Of a DNA stretch of 64,000 nucleotides, positions 55,901 through 63,319 are shown piece after piece (the first letter of the stretch is position 1; every line of letters begins with the position of its first letter). Where the stretch lies: NCBI RefSeq assembly GCF_000257665.1, contig NZ_AJKR01000002.1, forward strand, positions 310,001-374,000, in the 5' to 3' direction. The stretch comes from Candidatus Aquiluna sp. IMCC13023 (GTDB taxonomy: Bacteria > Actinomycetota > Actinomycetes > Actinomycetales > Microbacteriaceae). The position numbers and the translations under genes are program-made. A model generated the notes under the pieces. That model was not told where the DNA came from. It saw only the letters and a program-made list of their open reading frames with translations, and did not search any database.

Positions 55901-56052
55901 AAGTCCAAAAAACTTACACCGTAGTTTCGGGCGACACAATTTGGGGCATTTCCAGAAAGCTTGGAGTTTCCTCTTCGGCTCTGGCCAAGCTAAATGGAAT
56001 CAATAATTCGAATTATATTCGAATCGGTCAGGTGCTAAAAGTCCCTAGTTAG
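52966..56052 (+). CDS. Large secreted cell-wall protein: hydrolase-like domain, repeats and three LysM domains
   Basis: 1028 residues, GTG start. A signal peptide ends near residue 31 (PAQA). Residues about 45-275 form a cysteine-rich domain with a lytic-enzyme look, including KVLITKLQKEQGLV near 128 where the Glu could be catalytic, and YRAAKQLRWYGNP; similar domains occur on actinobacterial wall-associated proteins. Residues 280-800 are a degenerate repeat of sequences like KFLVSDSRLL and QTFVITSAGKL. Three LysM peptidoglycan-binding modules follow (about 839-887, 915-962 and 982-1028), each starting YRVxSGDxL or YTVVSGDTI. Probably wall-bound and acting on peptidoglycan; enzyme activity is unproven. 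Confidence 0.82.
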   Translation: MLKKLIGLFTASLMAIVGLVSMPIAMAPAQAAPPASAFDPGLIISDSVFFDFGSMTVNEIQQFLDSRVSACRSTDPAIDCLKSVKSEIPDAPATTSSEVGPCSAITANPAASAAEVIYAVAVACGINPKVLITKLQKEQGLVTSTKPTSYMYRAAMGFGCPDSDPGICGKVYVGLFNQLYRAAKQLRWYGNPEGSFTYWKPGRTVSMRYNPKSSCGTKSFELKNQATANLYYYTPYTPNKAALDNMYGSGDSCSAYGNRNFWRYYHDWFGSPIGGGYLLQAAETETFLIVNDKKFLVSDSRLLAALRPLGPIGEISSAYLESFTTSGEATQLVSDTDSGAKFLLVDGIKYSVADCQIAAQFGANCDVTIALSSLQLNTFIDGGALTRLVQTEDGNRYWIENASSRVVVDDLALQTVGGQAVNATPMTIEQLVSVSPGAALASESVMFTVAGSAQRAIASGGKTYLLNASLVTSTGLAKWFDQAPSAIDLQAIESTLAPDQIRGFVASESGQTFVITSAGKLPVTDPENWTDQIVTVSEAFLAKMPTVNAALAAPAVITSAGNKFSYFVQSAERRISSDKNMIGMFLSLIGQPKAIELPQSAINTVEKVGEAIAPGAIVKSRSSSTLYLVDDLTNKIKLASSAQATSVSKSKTFTISSSDLAGLETRTGFTSGKVQCNGEVYLLDRGILYPTSPGAAAEFPGNVYPLSTNTCAALQLSTRSVGQFIRTNNGIIYLIQDGTKQRVSSWDHLARLRGDGPGYIQATNYFSDRIPTAGTAPATVQLASLEGIPSGGFGELTFVGTIPEVIPVDPEPTPETTPKPDNGSSTDSAADSEAEGASEIQYRVVSGDSLNKIAASFGVTAALLQEYNSISNPNLISVGQLIRIPKSGSTSQQEQAPDVAPEQEPTPEPEPAATVVEYRVQSGDTLLRIASKFGISSSALQSFNSISNPNRISIGQLLKIPTSTDNTNVPQAREPDEPEVQKTYTVVSGDTIWGISRKLGVSSSALAKLNGINNSNYIRIGQVLKVPS
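55482..56049 (+). repeat. Three tandem LysM-coding repeats
   Basis: Coding repeats for three LysM modules of about 46-49 codons, separated by Pro/Glu linkers at about 55627-55708 and 55852-55910. The first two share the core SISNPNxISxGQL and are the most alike. Confidence 0.85.
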
Positions 56053-56998
56053 CCGCATCCCATGCGGATTTCACAATTTCTTTTAGGCCAAACGACGCCT
56101 TGAAACCAAATATCTTTTCAATGCGGTCCGTGCTCGCAACCAACCTCGGTGGGTCACCTGGTCTGCGGTCGGCTAGTACTTCTTCAAATTCAATCCCTGA
56201 TGCTTTTCTAAGTTCCCCTAAAACCTGGAGCACGGATGCTCCTTGTCCGGTTCCCACATTGAAGGTGGCAAACTCTTGAACAGGCATATCTAGGTAGTCC
56301 ACTGCCATTAGGTGGGCTTTTGCCAGGTCCTCGACGTGAACGTAATCCCTGATGCAAGTTCCGTCCTGTGTCGGGTAGTCGGTGCCGAAGACAATTGGCT
56401 GCTCTCCGCGTTTGAGCTGAGCGATGGCAATTGGAATTAGGTTTAGTTCTGCGGTATCTGCGAGCTTTTTAGACTCGGACCCAGCCACGTTGAAATACCT
56501 AAGGTTTACGCCCCTGAGACCCCAGTTGGCAGCGTTTTTGACCATCCATTCCCCGATGAGTTTGGTCTGTCCATAGGGGTTTATTGGCACGCCGGGGTAG
56601 TTCTCGTCGACTACATCGAGGGTGGGCATTCCGTAGGTTGCAGCGGAGGAGGAGAACACCAATTTTTGTTGATCTTCTTGTCGCATTGCGAGCAAGAGAT
56701 TCGCCAGTCCGCCGATGTTATCCAAAAAGTATTGCTCGGGAATCTGTACCGATTGCCCAACCTGTTTTCTGGCCGCCAGGTGTATGACGGCGTCGAATTC
56801 AGTGTCTCTCATCAGCCTCGAGAGCTTCTCAACTGAATCCGGAGAGGCGAGGTTAATGTCCACCACGGGCCCAGGAACTCTGTTGGCTATGCCTGTCGAT
56901 AGATCGTCGACGATCGTCACAGAGTGACCCTCGCGTTCGGCCAGCGCGGCAACATGAGCGCCGATGTAACCAGCGCCCCCCGTCAAAAGAAGCTTCAT
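56045..56998 (-). CDS. galE: UDP-glucose 4-epimerase
   Basis: 317 residues, extended short-chain dehydrogenase fold. Seen: the NAD loop GGAGYIGAHVA near residue 7, LAARKQVGQSV near 74, SSSAATYG near 117 and the catalytic YGQTK near 142, RYFNVAGS near 168 and CIRDYVHVEDLA near 215. It interconverts UDP-glucose and UDP-galactose for envelope glycans. It starts close to whiB on the opposite strand, and its end overlaps the LysM gene by eight bases. Confidence 0.93.
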   Translation of the reverse strand: MKLLLTGGAGYIGAHVAALAEREGHSVTIVDDLSTGIANRVPGPVVDINLASPDSVEKLSRLMRDTEFDAVIHLAARKQVGQSVQIPEQYFLDNIGGLANLLLAMRQEDQQKLVFSSSAATYGMPTLDVVDENYPGVPINPYGQTKLIGEWMVKNAANWGLRGVNLRYFNVAGSESKKLADTAELNLIPIAIAQLKRGEQPIVFGTDYPTQDGTCIRDYVHVEDLAKAHLMAVDYLDMPVQEFATFNVGTGQGASVLQVLGELRKASGIEFEEVLADRRPGDPPRLVASTDRIEKIFGFKASFGLKEIVKSAWDAAN

Positions 56999-57004
56999 GC
57001 CTAA

Positions 57005-57010
57005 AGGGTA
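57005..57010 (-). promoter_or_regulatory. Probable -10 element, leaderless start of galE
   Basis: TACCCT on the minus strand is followed by six bases and the ATG at 56998. Confidence 0.5.
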
Positions 57011-57056
57011 CCTTGAGGGTTTATGAACAAAAAGGAAATTTGGTAAATTGTTCGAC

Positions 57057-57086
57057 TTGACAGCAACATACTTACAACGGTGTAAT
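57057..57086 (+). promoter_or_regulatory. Promoter of whiB
   Basis: A consensus TTGACA (57057-57062) is followed after 18 bases by TGTAAT (57081-57086). The resulting leader of about 25-30 bases includes AGGGGA before the start. This is the best -35/-10 match seen in the window. Confidence 0.6.
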
Positions 57087-57115
57087 TACATCAATAGATT
57101 TCTTGAGATAGGGGA

Positions 57116-57427
57116 ATGAGCATGGAACAGCGCGGTCAAGTGCCCACTAACTGGTTCGTCGATGTGCTTCGTCTCGGGGTTGCCGGCGCCTACGGCGATT
57201 CTGAAGGAAACCCCCTCGGCTGGCAAGAGGATGCTCTTTGCTCACAAACCGACCCTGAAGCTTTCTTTCCCGAAAAAGGCGGATCGACTAGAGACGCCAA
57301 GAAGATTTGTTCGCAGTGTTCGGTTAGGTCTCAGTGCCTAGAATATGCACTGCAAAATGATGAGCGATTTGGCATTTGGGGTGGACTTTCTGAGCGTGAA
57401 CGTCGCCGTCTGCGCAAGTCCGCCTAA
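57116..57427 (+). CDS. whiB: WhiB-family iron-sulfur transcription factor, WhiB2/WhmD type
   Basis: 103 residues from ATG 57116; the next ATG at 57122 has better spacing to AGGGGA and may be the true start. Four cluster cysteines are seen in DALCSQTD and KKICSQCSVRSQC, followed by the family turn GIWGG and a basic tail ERRRLRKSA. EAFFPEKGGSTRDAK marks the WhiB2 branch, which in Mycobacterium and Streptomyces works with sigma factor regions to control septation and cell division genes. It lies seven bases before the glycosyltransferase gene. Confidence 0.93.
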   Translation: MSMEQRGQVPTNWFVDVLRLGVAGAYGDSEGNPLGWQEDALCSQTDPEAFFPEKGGSTRDAKKICSQCSVRSQCLEYALQNDERFGIWGGLSERERRRLRKSA

Positions 57428-57433
57428 CAACCC

Positions 57434-60049
57434 GTGTCAACGCTCTCGGTAGCGACAGTTGTCGTCTCACACGGGGCGGTTGATTATTTAGCTACCACCC
57501 TGAAAGCGCTGTCACTTCAGACCCACTCAATCGAGCAAGTAGTTGTGGTTGAAACCAGTGCGGACCCGGCCTGTTCGGAGCTAGCGAAGCAGTTCGGGTT
57601 TTCAGTTGTTGAGCCCGGTGACATCAAACTAGGCGCTGCGATTGAATCCGGCGTCCAGTCTCTAAAGGCTGTTCCCGGTTGGCTCTGGATACTCCACGAC
57701 GATTCCGCCCCCGAACCCACAGCGCTTCAAATGCTTGCAAGCGCGGCTGAATTGTCACCTTCGGTGGCAATCGTAGGACCGAAGCTTTTGGAGTGGGGAA
57801 ATGAAATCCGCATCCAACAGCTCGGAATCACTGTCACCCCAACGGGCAAGCCTTTTTTACTGGTCGAGAATCAATATGACCAAGGTCAGCACGATGACTC
57901 AAGAGACACCCTTGCGGTTTCGACGGCTGGAATGTTGGTTGCAGGCGGTCTTTGGCAGAAACTCGGTGGCCTGAATGACACCGCACCGGTGTTTGCCCAA
58001 GACATAGAGTTTTGCGCGCAAGCTCGAGTTGCTGGATTCCGAGTGGTTGTAGAGCCACGAGCCAGGGTCTTGCACGCAGGCCTATCCATGCAGCAAGAAC
58101 GGACTCGAAAGTGGCTTGGCGGGAGTCGAACCCAAGCTCTTTCAAAAGCGCACGTTCATCTGGCCGGCATACTTGCTCCGGCAATGCTCTTACCTCTTAT
58201 GTATTTAGCACTTCCGCTCGTAGCCTTGATTTCGATCCCTCAAAACCTGATTACAAAAAAGCCCTCTCGAATATTTGGTCAGTTCGCTGCCTGGCTTTGG
58301 GCATGGTTCACCGTTGGTTCAAGGCTGAGGGCTCGCAAGAGAGTTCGGGGCCTGGGAAAGATTCGGCCATTGAGGGATTTTCTGGCGACAAGAGCTCAAC
58401 GAAAAAAGCGCCGAGAAGCCAAATTTGAGTACGTAATCGAAGCCCAAGAGTCGACCGCGAAAGGCCTATTCGCTAGCGGGTCAGTTTGGCTGGGCTTGGT
58501 GCCGCTTATTTTTGGCTGGTCACTTTTGCCAGTTGGCGCCATCTATGCGGGGAGACTTGTTCCAATCGGCGACTCGTTAGGATCGATTTGGTCGGCTACG
58601 GCTCTGGCGAATGTGCCCTACTTATCAGGCATTGACTTGCCGACAGATCCATTCAACTGGGTGCTATCTGTCTTTGGATTGACCCTAAGTTCTAACCCGA
58701 GTTTGGCACTGGCCATTTTTGTTTTCGTGGCTCCCAGCATCGGGTTTGCAGGCTTCTGGGTGCTGACCAGCTTGTTCATTGCGCGAGTATGGGTTCGAAA
58801 TTTGGTCGGTCTCGTGTTTGCACTGAGCCCTCAGGTCCTGATGGTTCAGGCCATGGCCGGCGTGGCGGATTTGGTCACAATTTCTGTGGCACCTTGGCTG
58901 ACATTCGTTCTTATAAAGGCGGCCACAAGTTACAACTCGTCACGGGCTTGGCGCTGGGTGGGACTGGCTGGCTTGTTGGCTGCTTTGATAGCAGTAAGTA
59001 ACCCGATAATCTTTGTCTTGTTCGTGATCTTCGGCATTGCTCTTGGCTTCAATAACATCCGCAAGCTACCGATTCTGAGTTGGTTTGCACTACCCGGAGC
59101 GGTTCTTATATACCCGTGGGTGTTACTGGCTATTGAGCAAAATCAGTTTGCTCTTCTTACTGTCACTGGCTCGGCGTTTTTGCTTCCTGCAGGCCTACAT
59201 GAGTCAGTCACTGCTCTTATCTTTCTTGGGGTTGCAGGAATCGGTGCGGTAGCAAGTCTTTTCGGGGCCAGACTGGCGGTTTCGGTCAGCTCTTGGGTCG
59301 TGGCGATTATCTTGGGGGTTGGTAGCGTTTATCAGCCAATCGCTGGCACTTTCGCTCTGCAGGCACTTAGCTTGGCGGCCCTGCTGGTCGGGGCTGGATT
59401 GTTCTTGGACGGTCTTAAGCGCAAGTGGGCAATCACCGCGGTTTCCATCGCCGCAAGTGCTGGAGCTGTTGCCTCGGGGCTTGTTCTCGGACCGTTGGCG
59501 CTTAGCCAAGTTTCTTTCGGGTCCCAGCGGCAGGCCCCTGCGTTAGTTGTCGCGGCAGCTGAGGTTGATGAGGGGATAAGAACACTCCGAATTGATGCCA
59601 ACGGAAATCAGCTCGACGTCGAACTGCTCTGGGGAGCTGGCAGGAGCCTGGAGCAGACAAGTTTGGCCTACCAACTTCTGCTACCGGCCAGCCCCATTGC
59701 GAATGAGCTTGCCCAATTGAGTGGCTCGCTGGTTGCAGGTAACCCTTCTGGAGTTCAGGAGCTTCTCTCGAGCCTTGGTATTGATTTTGTCCTGCTTCAA
59801 GGAGACAACCAGGAGAGCATTTCCGCTGCCCGAGTGGCCATTGATTCAATGACCATACTTCAGGCTGCTGGCCAGACTCCTTACGGCCATTTGTGGCAGG
59901 TGGTCGGCTCTGCTAACAACACCCCATCTAGCCTTGAGTCACCGAGCAATAAGAACCTTCAGCTTGGGATTCTCGCCGCGTTCTTATTGCTGGCAATTCC
60001 AACCCCCGCCTCCATTCGAGGGGCCAAGAGATTGGGGAAGCAAAAGTGA
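57434..60049 (+). CDS. Multi-pass membrane protein with an N-terminal GT2 glycosyltransferase domain
   Basis: 871 residues, GTG start. Residues 5-230 are a GT2 family fold: VVVSHGAVDYL, the nucleotide-binding WLWILHDDSAPEP near 80, and FAQDIEFCAQARVAGFRV near 192. From residue 240 on there are many hydrophobic helices (more than ten), ending in a soluble domain (about 700-840). The same domain order recurs next to whiB2 in related Actinobacteria. It probably transfers sugars to a lipid-linked or wall glycan at the membrane; donor and acceptor unknown. It overlaps the DUF5719 gene by four bases. Confidence 0.85.
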   Translation: MSTLSVATVVVSHGAVDYLATTLKALSLQTHSIEQVVVVETSADPACSELAKQFGFSVVEPGDIKLGAAIESGVQSLKAVPGWLWILHDDSAPEPTALQMLASAAELSPSVAIVGPKLLEWGNEIRIQQLGITVTPTGKPFLLVENQYDQGQHDDSRDTLAVSTAGMLVAGGLWQKLGGLNDTAPVFAQDIEFCAQARVAGFRVVVEPRARVLHAGLSMQQERTRKWLGGSRTQALSKAHVHLAGILAPAMLLPLMYLALPLVALISIPQNLITKKPSRIFGQFAAWLWAWFTVGSRLRARKRVRGLGKIRPLRDFLATRAQRKKRREAKFEYVIEAQESTAKGLFASGSVWLGLVPLIFGWSLLPVGAIYAGRLVPIGDSLGSIWSATALANVPYLSGIDLPTDPFNWVLSVFGLTLSSNPSLALAIFVFVAPSIGFAGFWVLTSLFIARVWVRNLVGLVFALSPQVLMVQAMAGVADLVTISVAPWLTFVLIKAATSYNSSRAWRWVGLAGLLAALIAVSNPIIFVLFVIFGIALGFNNIRKLPILSWFALPGAVLIYPWVLLAIEQNQFALLTVTGSAFLLPAGLHESVTALIFLGVAGIGAVASLFGARLAVSVSSWVVAIILGVGSVYQPIAGTFALQALSLAALLVGAGLFLDGLKRKWAITAVSIAASAGAVASGLVLGPLALSQVSFGSQRQAPALVVAAAEVDEGIRTLRIDANGNQLDVELLWGAGRSLEQTSLAYQLLLPASPIANELAQLSGSLVAGNPSGVQELLSSLGIDFVLLQGDNQESISAARVAIDSMTILQAAGQTPYGHLWQVVGSANNTPSSLESPSNKNLQLGILAAFLLLAIPTPASIRGAKRLGKQK

Positions 60050-61371
60050 AGTTAGCAGCGCGCATTGCCCTGGCCATAGCTTTGGTCGGGTTACTTCTTT
60101 CGCAAATTGTGGCGGCTCAGCTTCCGTTGGTATCGACCTCATTCGCGACTCCAGTGCTAAAGGACGTTGCTGTGGAGCCGCTACCTCTCGAGCTCTATTG
60201 TCCCGGGGCTTTTGCTGAAGTCGGTGGTGAGTCTGGAATTGAGCTAGGCCAAATAGATCGAATTGGTGAGGCGAGTGTTTACCAGTTTCTAGGAAGTGGT
60301 GAGCTCATTGTCGACCCCGGCCTGACAACAACAACTGGCTCCAGGCTGGTCGCTGAGGGCGATAACCAATCAACCGGGCTTCTATCCGTGATCCAGTCCC
60401 AAGGTGTTTCGAGGGATCGAGCACTTGGGCTCATGGCAAGCGCATGCTCGCAGCCTGCATTTAGCGGCTGGTTCATTTCGGGTGCCGCAGCGCTGGGGCA
60501 AGAGACCGTTTTGCTGCTGTCGAACCCGAGCGAATCAGAAACCTTAGTGTCATTGCAGTTCTTGGTACCCGGTGGCAAGATCTCAAAACAGGTCAGCTTG
60601 GCCGCCGGGCAGACTGACGTTCTACCGGTGTCCTCTGTGATTTTTCAAGAACCTGTTTTTGCCCTGTCGTTTGAAACCAGTGGGGTTCCGATTTCCGTTG
60701 CCATGCAGCAAAGAGCAACCGCAGGGCTCTCGACCCGTGGAGTGGACCTTCAACTACCAAGCCCTGCTCCATCAAACGATAATTTCATAACCGGGCTAAG
60801 CGTTCGATCTGAAGGCTTCGAAAAGCCAGTTTTGAGAGTGTTTAATTTCGGAGACATAACAACTGAAGCTGTAATCACTGCGGTTGCAAGCAACAACGTT
60901 CTGGTCCTGAGGCAGCAGGTTCAGCCCGAAGGCTTTGCCGAGATAGAACTTGATCTGACCGATGGCGATTATCTGGTCAGGGTGGAGAGCACGACACCCT
61001 TATTGGCGGGTATCAGGAACACTATTTTGACGCCCGTGGTGGATTTTTCTTGGCTTACCCAGTCATCACAGTTCACGGATCTAACTCTTCCGGTTCCAAG
61101 CTATAAAACCCGTTTGCACGTTGCAAACTTCGGCTCGACCGCTTTGATAGTGAACCTAGAGATAACCAACGGAACCAGGGTTGAATACCAGAATTTCGAA
61201 ATCGACTCACTGTCTCAAGTCTCGTTGCCGATAAGTGGCGATTCGATTCGGATCAACTCGGCGTCGGAGTTTACCGCGGCACTAGAGATCATTGACGTGC
61301 CTGGTTACGCCGTTATAAATCCTCGTGAGAATCAAAACTTTGGAGACGCGCTGTCGGTAAGTGTCCGATAG
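60046..61371 (+). CDS. Secreted DUF5719-like protein
   Basis: 441 residues, GTG start overlapping the previous stop (GTGA). A hydrophobic N-terminal segment (residues 5-25, ending IVAAQLP) acts as signal peptide or anchor. The rest is beta-rich, with about four related sandwich-like segments (for example LLLSNPSESETLVSLQFLV near 165 and RVFNFGDITTEAVI near 265). It is a companion of the GT2 membrane protein in Actinobacteria; function unknown. Its stop is one base from that of the convergent zincin-like gene. Confidence 0.75.
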   Translation: MKLAARIALAIALVGLLLSQIVAAQLPLVSTSFATPVLKDVAVEPLPLELYCPGAFAEVGGESGIELGQIDRIGEASVYQFLGSGELIVDPGLTTTTGSRLVAEGDNQSTGLLSVIQSQGVSRDRALGLMASACSQPAFSGWFISGAAALGQETVLLLSNPSESETLVSLQFLVPGGKISKQVSLAAGQTDVLPVSSVIFQEPVFALSFETSGVPISVAMQQRATAGLSTRGVDLQLPSPAPSNDNFITGLSVRSEGFEKPVLRVFNFGDITTEAVITAVASNNVLVLRQQVQPEGFAEIELDLTDGDYLVRVESTTPLLAGIRNTILTPVVDFSWLTQSSQFTDLTLPVPSYKTRLHVANFGSTALIVNLEITNGTRVEYQNFEIDSLSQVSLPISGDSIRINSASEFTAALEIIDVPGYAVINPRENQNFGDALSVSVR

Positions 61372-61372
61372 C

Positions 61373-61759
61373 TCACTGTTCCAGTAAGTCCCAGGGTTCT
61401 TTGCCAAGCAGGCTCGCTGCGGCCGAAACCACGGCCTGTTCAATCTGAATCCTTGGATCCGAGGTCCTAGAACTTGCACTTCTCTCAATCGGTATTCGGT
61501 AAAGAATTATGGTCATGGTTTGGGGTTTTGTGTGCCAACGGTTTAGAGATTCCGGACGCTCCTGGAGCGGAACCTCTTCGATCTTCCAATTCAAGGCGCC
61601 AAGCTCCTCGGGAAACCTAGACCGCAGATAATCCGCAGTGTCAGCAACTGCATCTTGGAAAAAAGTTTGGCGACTCAGCCCGTGACGAAAAAGTTTCGAT
61701 GGTATCGGACGGCGCATGCCTCTGCCGTGACGATCTCTTTTTTGCGGGATTGAAGCCAT
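61373..61759 (-). CDS. Zincin-like metallopeptidase-family protein without HExxH
   Basis: 128 residues. The order of features (basic RRPIPSKL start, FQDAVADTADYLRSRFPEELG, EVPLQERP, then ILYRIPIERSA) matches the actinobacterial branch of the PF06262 metallopeptidase family. The helix that should carry HExxH reads EQAVVSAAASLLG, with no histidine or metal-binding pattern. It is therefore likely to be inactive as a protease. It sits opposite phosphomannomutase; the two starts are 45 bases apart. Confidence 0.7.
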   Translation of the reverse strand: MASIPQKRDRHGRGMRRPIPSKLFRHGLSRQTFFQDAVADTADYLRSRFPEELGALNWKIEEVPLQERPESLNRWHTKPQTMTIILYRIPIERSASSRTSDPRIQIEQAVVSAAASLLGKEPWDLLEQ

Positions 61760-61765
61760 GTGGCC

Positions 61766-61771
61766 ATTGTA
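61766..61771 (-). promoter_or_regulatory. Probable -10 element, leaderless start of the zincin-like gene
   Basis: TACAAT on the minus strand is followed by six bases and the ATG at 61759. Confidence 0.55.
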
Positions 61772-61804
61772 TTCTTGGCAGGTAACCTAAACGGGGGATC
61801 CCTA

Positions 61805-63193
61805 GTGACCAAATTTAATGAATTTGTAAAAACCTACGACGTTCGTGGGCTGGTGGGGAGCCAACTTACCGACGAAGTTGTCGAATGCTTTGGTGCCGCA
61901 TTTGCCGATGAGCTCGACCTAGAGGGTAAAGAATTAGTTGTCGGGCACGACATGAGAGATTCCTCTCCCGGTTTCGCAGCAGCCTTTTCGCTTGGCGCAA
62001 GGAAGCGTGGCGCAAGCGCTGTGATGTTGGGGCTCTGCTCAACTGACATGAACTATTACGCGTCGGGGTTTTTGGATCTTCCAGCCGCAATGTTCACCGC
62101 GAGTCACAACCCTGCCAGCTACAACGGAATTAAGCTTTCACGAGCCGGAGCGAGGGGCATCAGCCTCGACGCGGGACTCGCTGCAATTAGAGACAGGGCG
62201 GTAGCCTTCTTCGAAACTGGAATTCCGGCCGATTTTGCTCTTGGCTCGGAGCGGAACCTATTGGTTATCGACGACTATTCGAACTACCTTCGCAATCTTG
62301 TTCCGTTGCAGGGCATCCGGAAGCTCAAGATAGTAATTGACACCGCAAACGGCATGGGTGGACTAACGGTTCCAGTTGTTCTTGGTAATGATGCTTCCAT
62401 AGAAATAATTCCGATGTATTTCGAGCTGGATGGCTCTTTCCCAAATCATGAGGCAAATCCACTGGATCCGAAAAACCTTGTTGATCTGCAGCAAATGGTT
62501 GTTTCCTCGGGCGCGGATCTGGGTCTTGCCTTCGACGGCGATGCTGATCGTTGCTTCGCGGTAGATGAAAAAGGTGTCGCAGTGACTCCCTCTGCGGTCG
62601 CAGCTATCGTGTCCAAGCGCGAAATCCTGAGGGTTCAGGCTTTGGGGGAAAAGACTCCGACCGTGCTGCACAACTTGCTCACATCCAAATCAGTGCCAGA
62701 GACGATAGCTGCTTACGGCGCAATCCCAAAGGTAACCAAGGTTGGGCACTCTCTAATCAAAGACCAAATGGCGTCAACCGCTGCGGTGTTTGGTGGTGAG
62801 CACTCGGCTCACTATTATTTCCGTGAGTTCTGGGGCGCGGACAACGGCATGCTCGCCGCCATGCACCTTATTAGCGAACTCGGATCGCAAGATCGGACCC
62901 TGTCCGAAATTTCGGCCGACTACACACCTTATTTTGCATCCGGTGAGATTAACTCAACCATCACCGACGCTCATGGGGCCCAGTCGCGGGTCGCGGCGGA
63001 GTTCGAAGGAGCTTTTGTCGAGGAGCTCGATGGCAAGACCTACAGTCACCAAGATGGTGAAGTCTGGTGGTGGTGCAATATCCGCTCTTCAAACACCGAG
63101 CCGCTGCTAAGACTAAACGTCGAGTCGAATCAGGAATCGGTGATGCATCAAATTCGTGATCGCGCGCTGGCTGCAATCACGTCCGGGGATTAA
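61805..63193 (+). CDS. manB: Phosphomannomutase / phosphoglucomutase
   Basis: 462 residues from GTG 61805, six bases after GGGGGA; upstream in-frame sites lie in the divergent promoter region. It interconverts mannose-6-phosphate and mannose-1-phosphate, supplying ManC for GDP-mannose. Seen: KTYDVRGLVGSQL at the N-terminus, the phosphoserine loop TASHNPASYNGIKLS near residue 99-113, the metal site AFDGDADRCF near 241 and the C-terminal phosphate loop RSSNTEPLLRLNVE near 427. It differs from the longer pentose-type mutase at 37538. Confidence 0.93.
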   Translation: MTKFNEFVKTYDVRGLVGSQLTDEVVECFGAAFADELDLEGKELVVGHDMRDSSPGFAAAFSLGARKRGASAVMLGLCSTDMNYYASGFLDLPAAMFTASHNPASYNGIKLSRAGARGISLDAGLAAIRDRAVAFFETGIPADFALGSERNLLVIDDYSNYLRNLVPLQGIRKLKIVIDTANGMGGLTVPVVLGNDASIEIIPMYFELDGSFPNHEANPLDPKNLVDLQQMVVSSGADLGLAFDGDADRCFAVDEKGVAVTPSAVAAIVSKREILRVQALGEKTPTVLHNLLTSKSVPETIAAYGAIPKVTKVGHSLIKDQMASTAAVFGGEHSAHYYFREFWGADNGMLAAMHLISELGSQDRTLSEISADYTPYFASGEINSTITDAHGAQSRVAAEFEGAFVEELDGKTYSHQDGEVWWWCNIRSSNTEPLLRLNVESNQESVMHQIRDRALAAITSGD

Positions 63194-63292
63194 GTTCCTA
63201 GGTGCGCGAACTAGTCGATTATAAATTCTTAGGTTTCCCGCTCCGCTTCAGGCTACATTTAAGAGGCGGATTCTTTGACCATTACTGTTGGA

Positions 63293-63298
63293 GATAAT
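63293..63298 (+). promoter_or_regulatory. Possible -10 element for mtrA
   Basis: GATAAT lies 21 bases before the TTG at 63320, leaving room for the GGAGGG ribosome-binding site. No convincing -35 hexamer is at the right distance. Confidence 0.3.
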
Positions 63299-63319
63299 CG
63301 CGGGTGATTGGAGGGTGAT

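Noticed and set aside
63275-63298. TTGACC with GATAAT as the mtrA promoter
   Set aside because: The spacer is 12 bases, too short for a sigma-70-type promoter; only the GATAAT is kept as a weak candidate.
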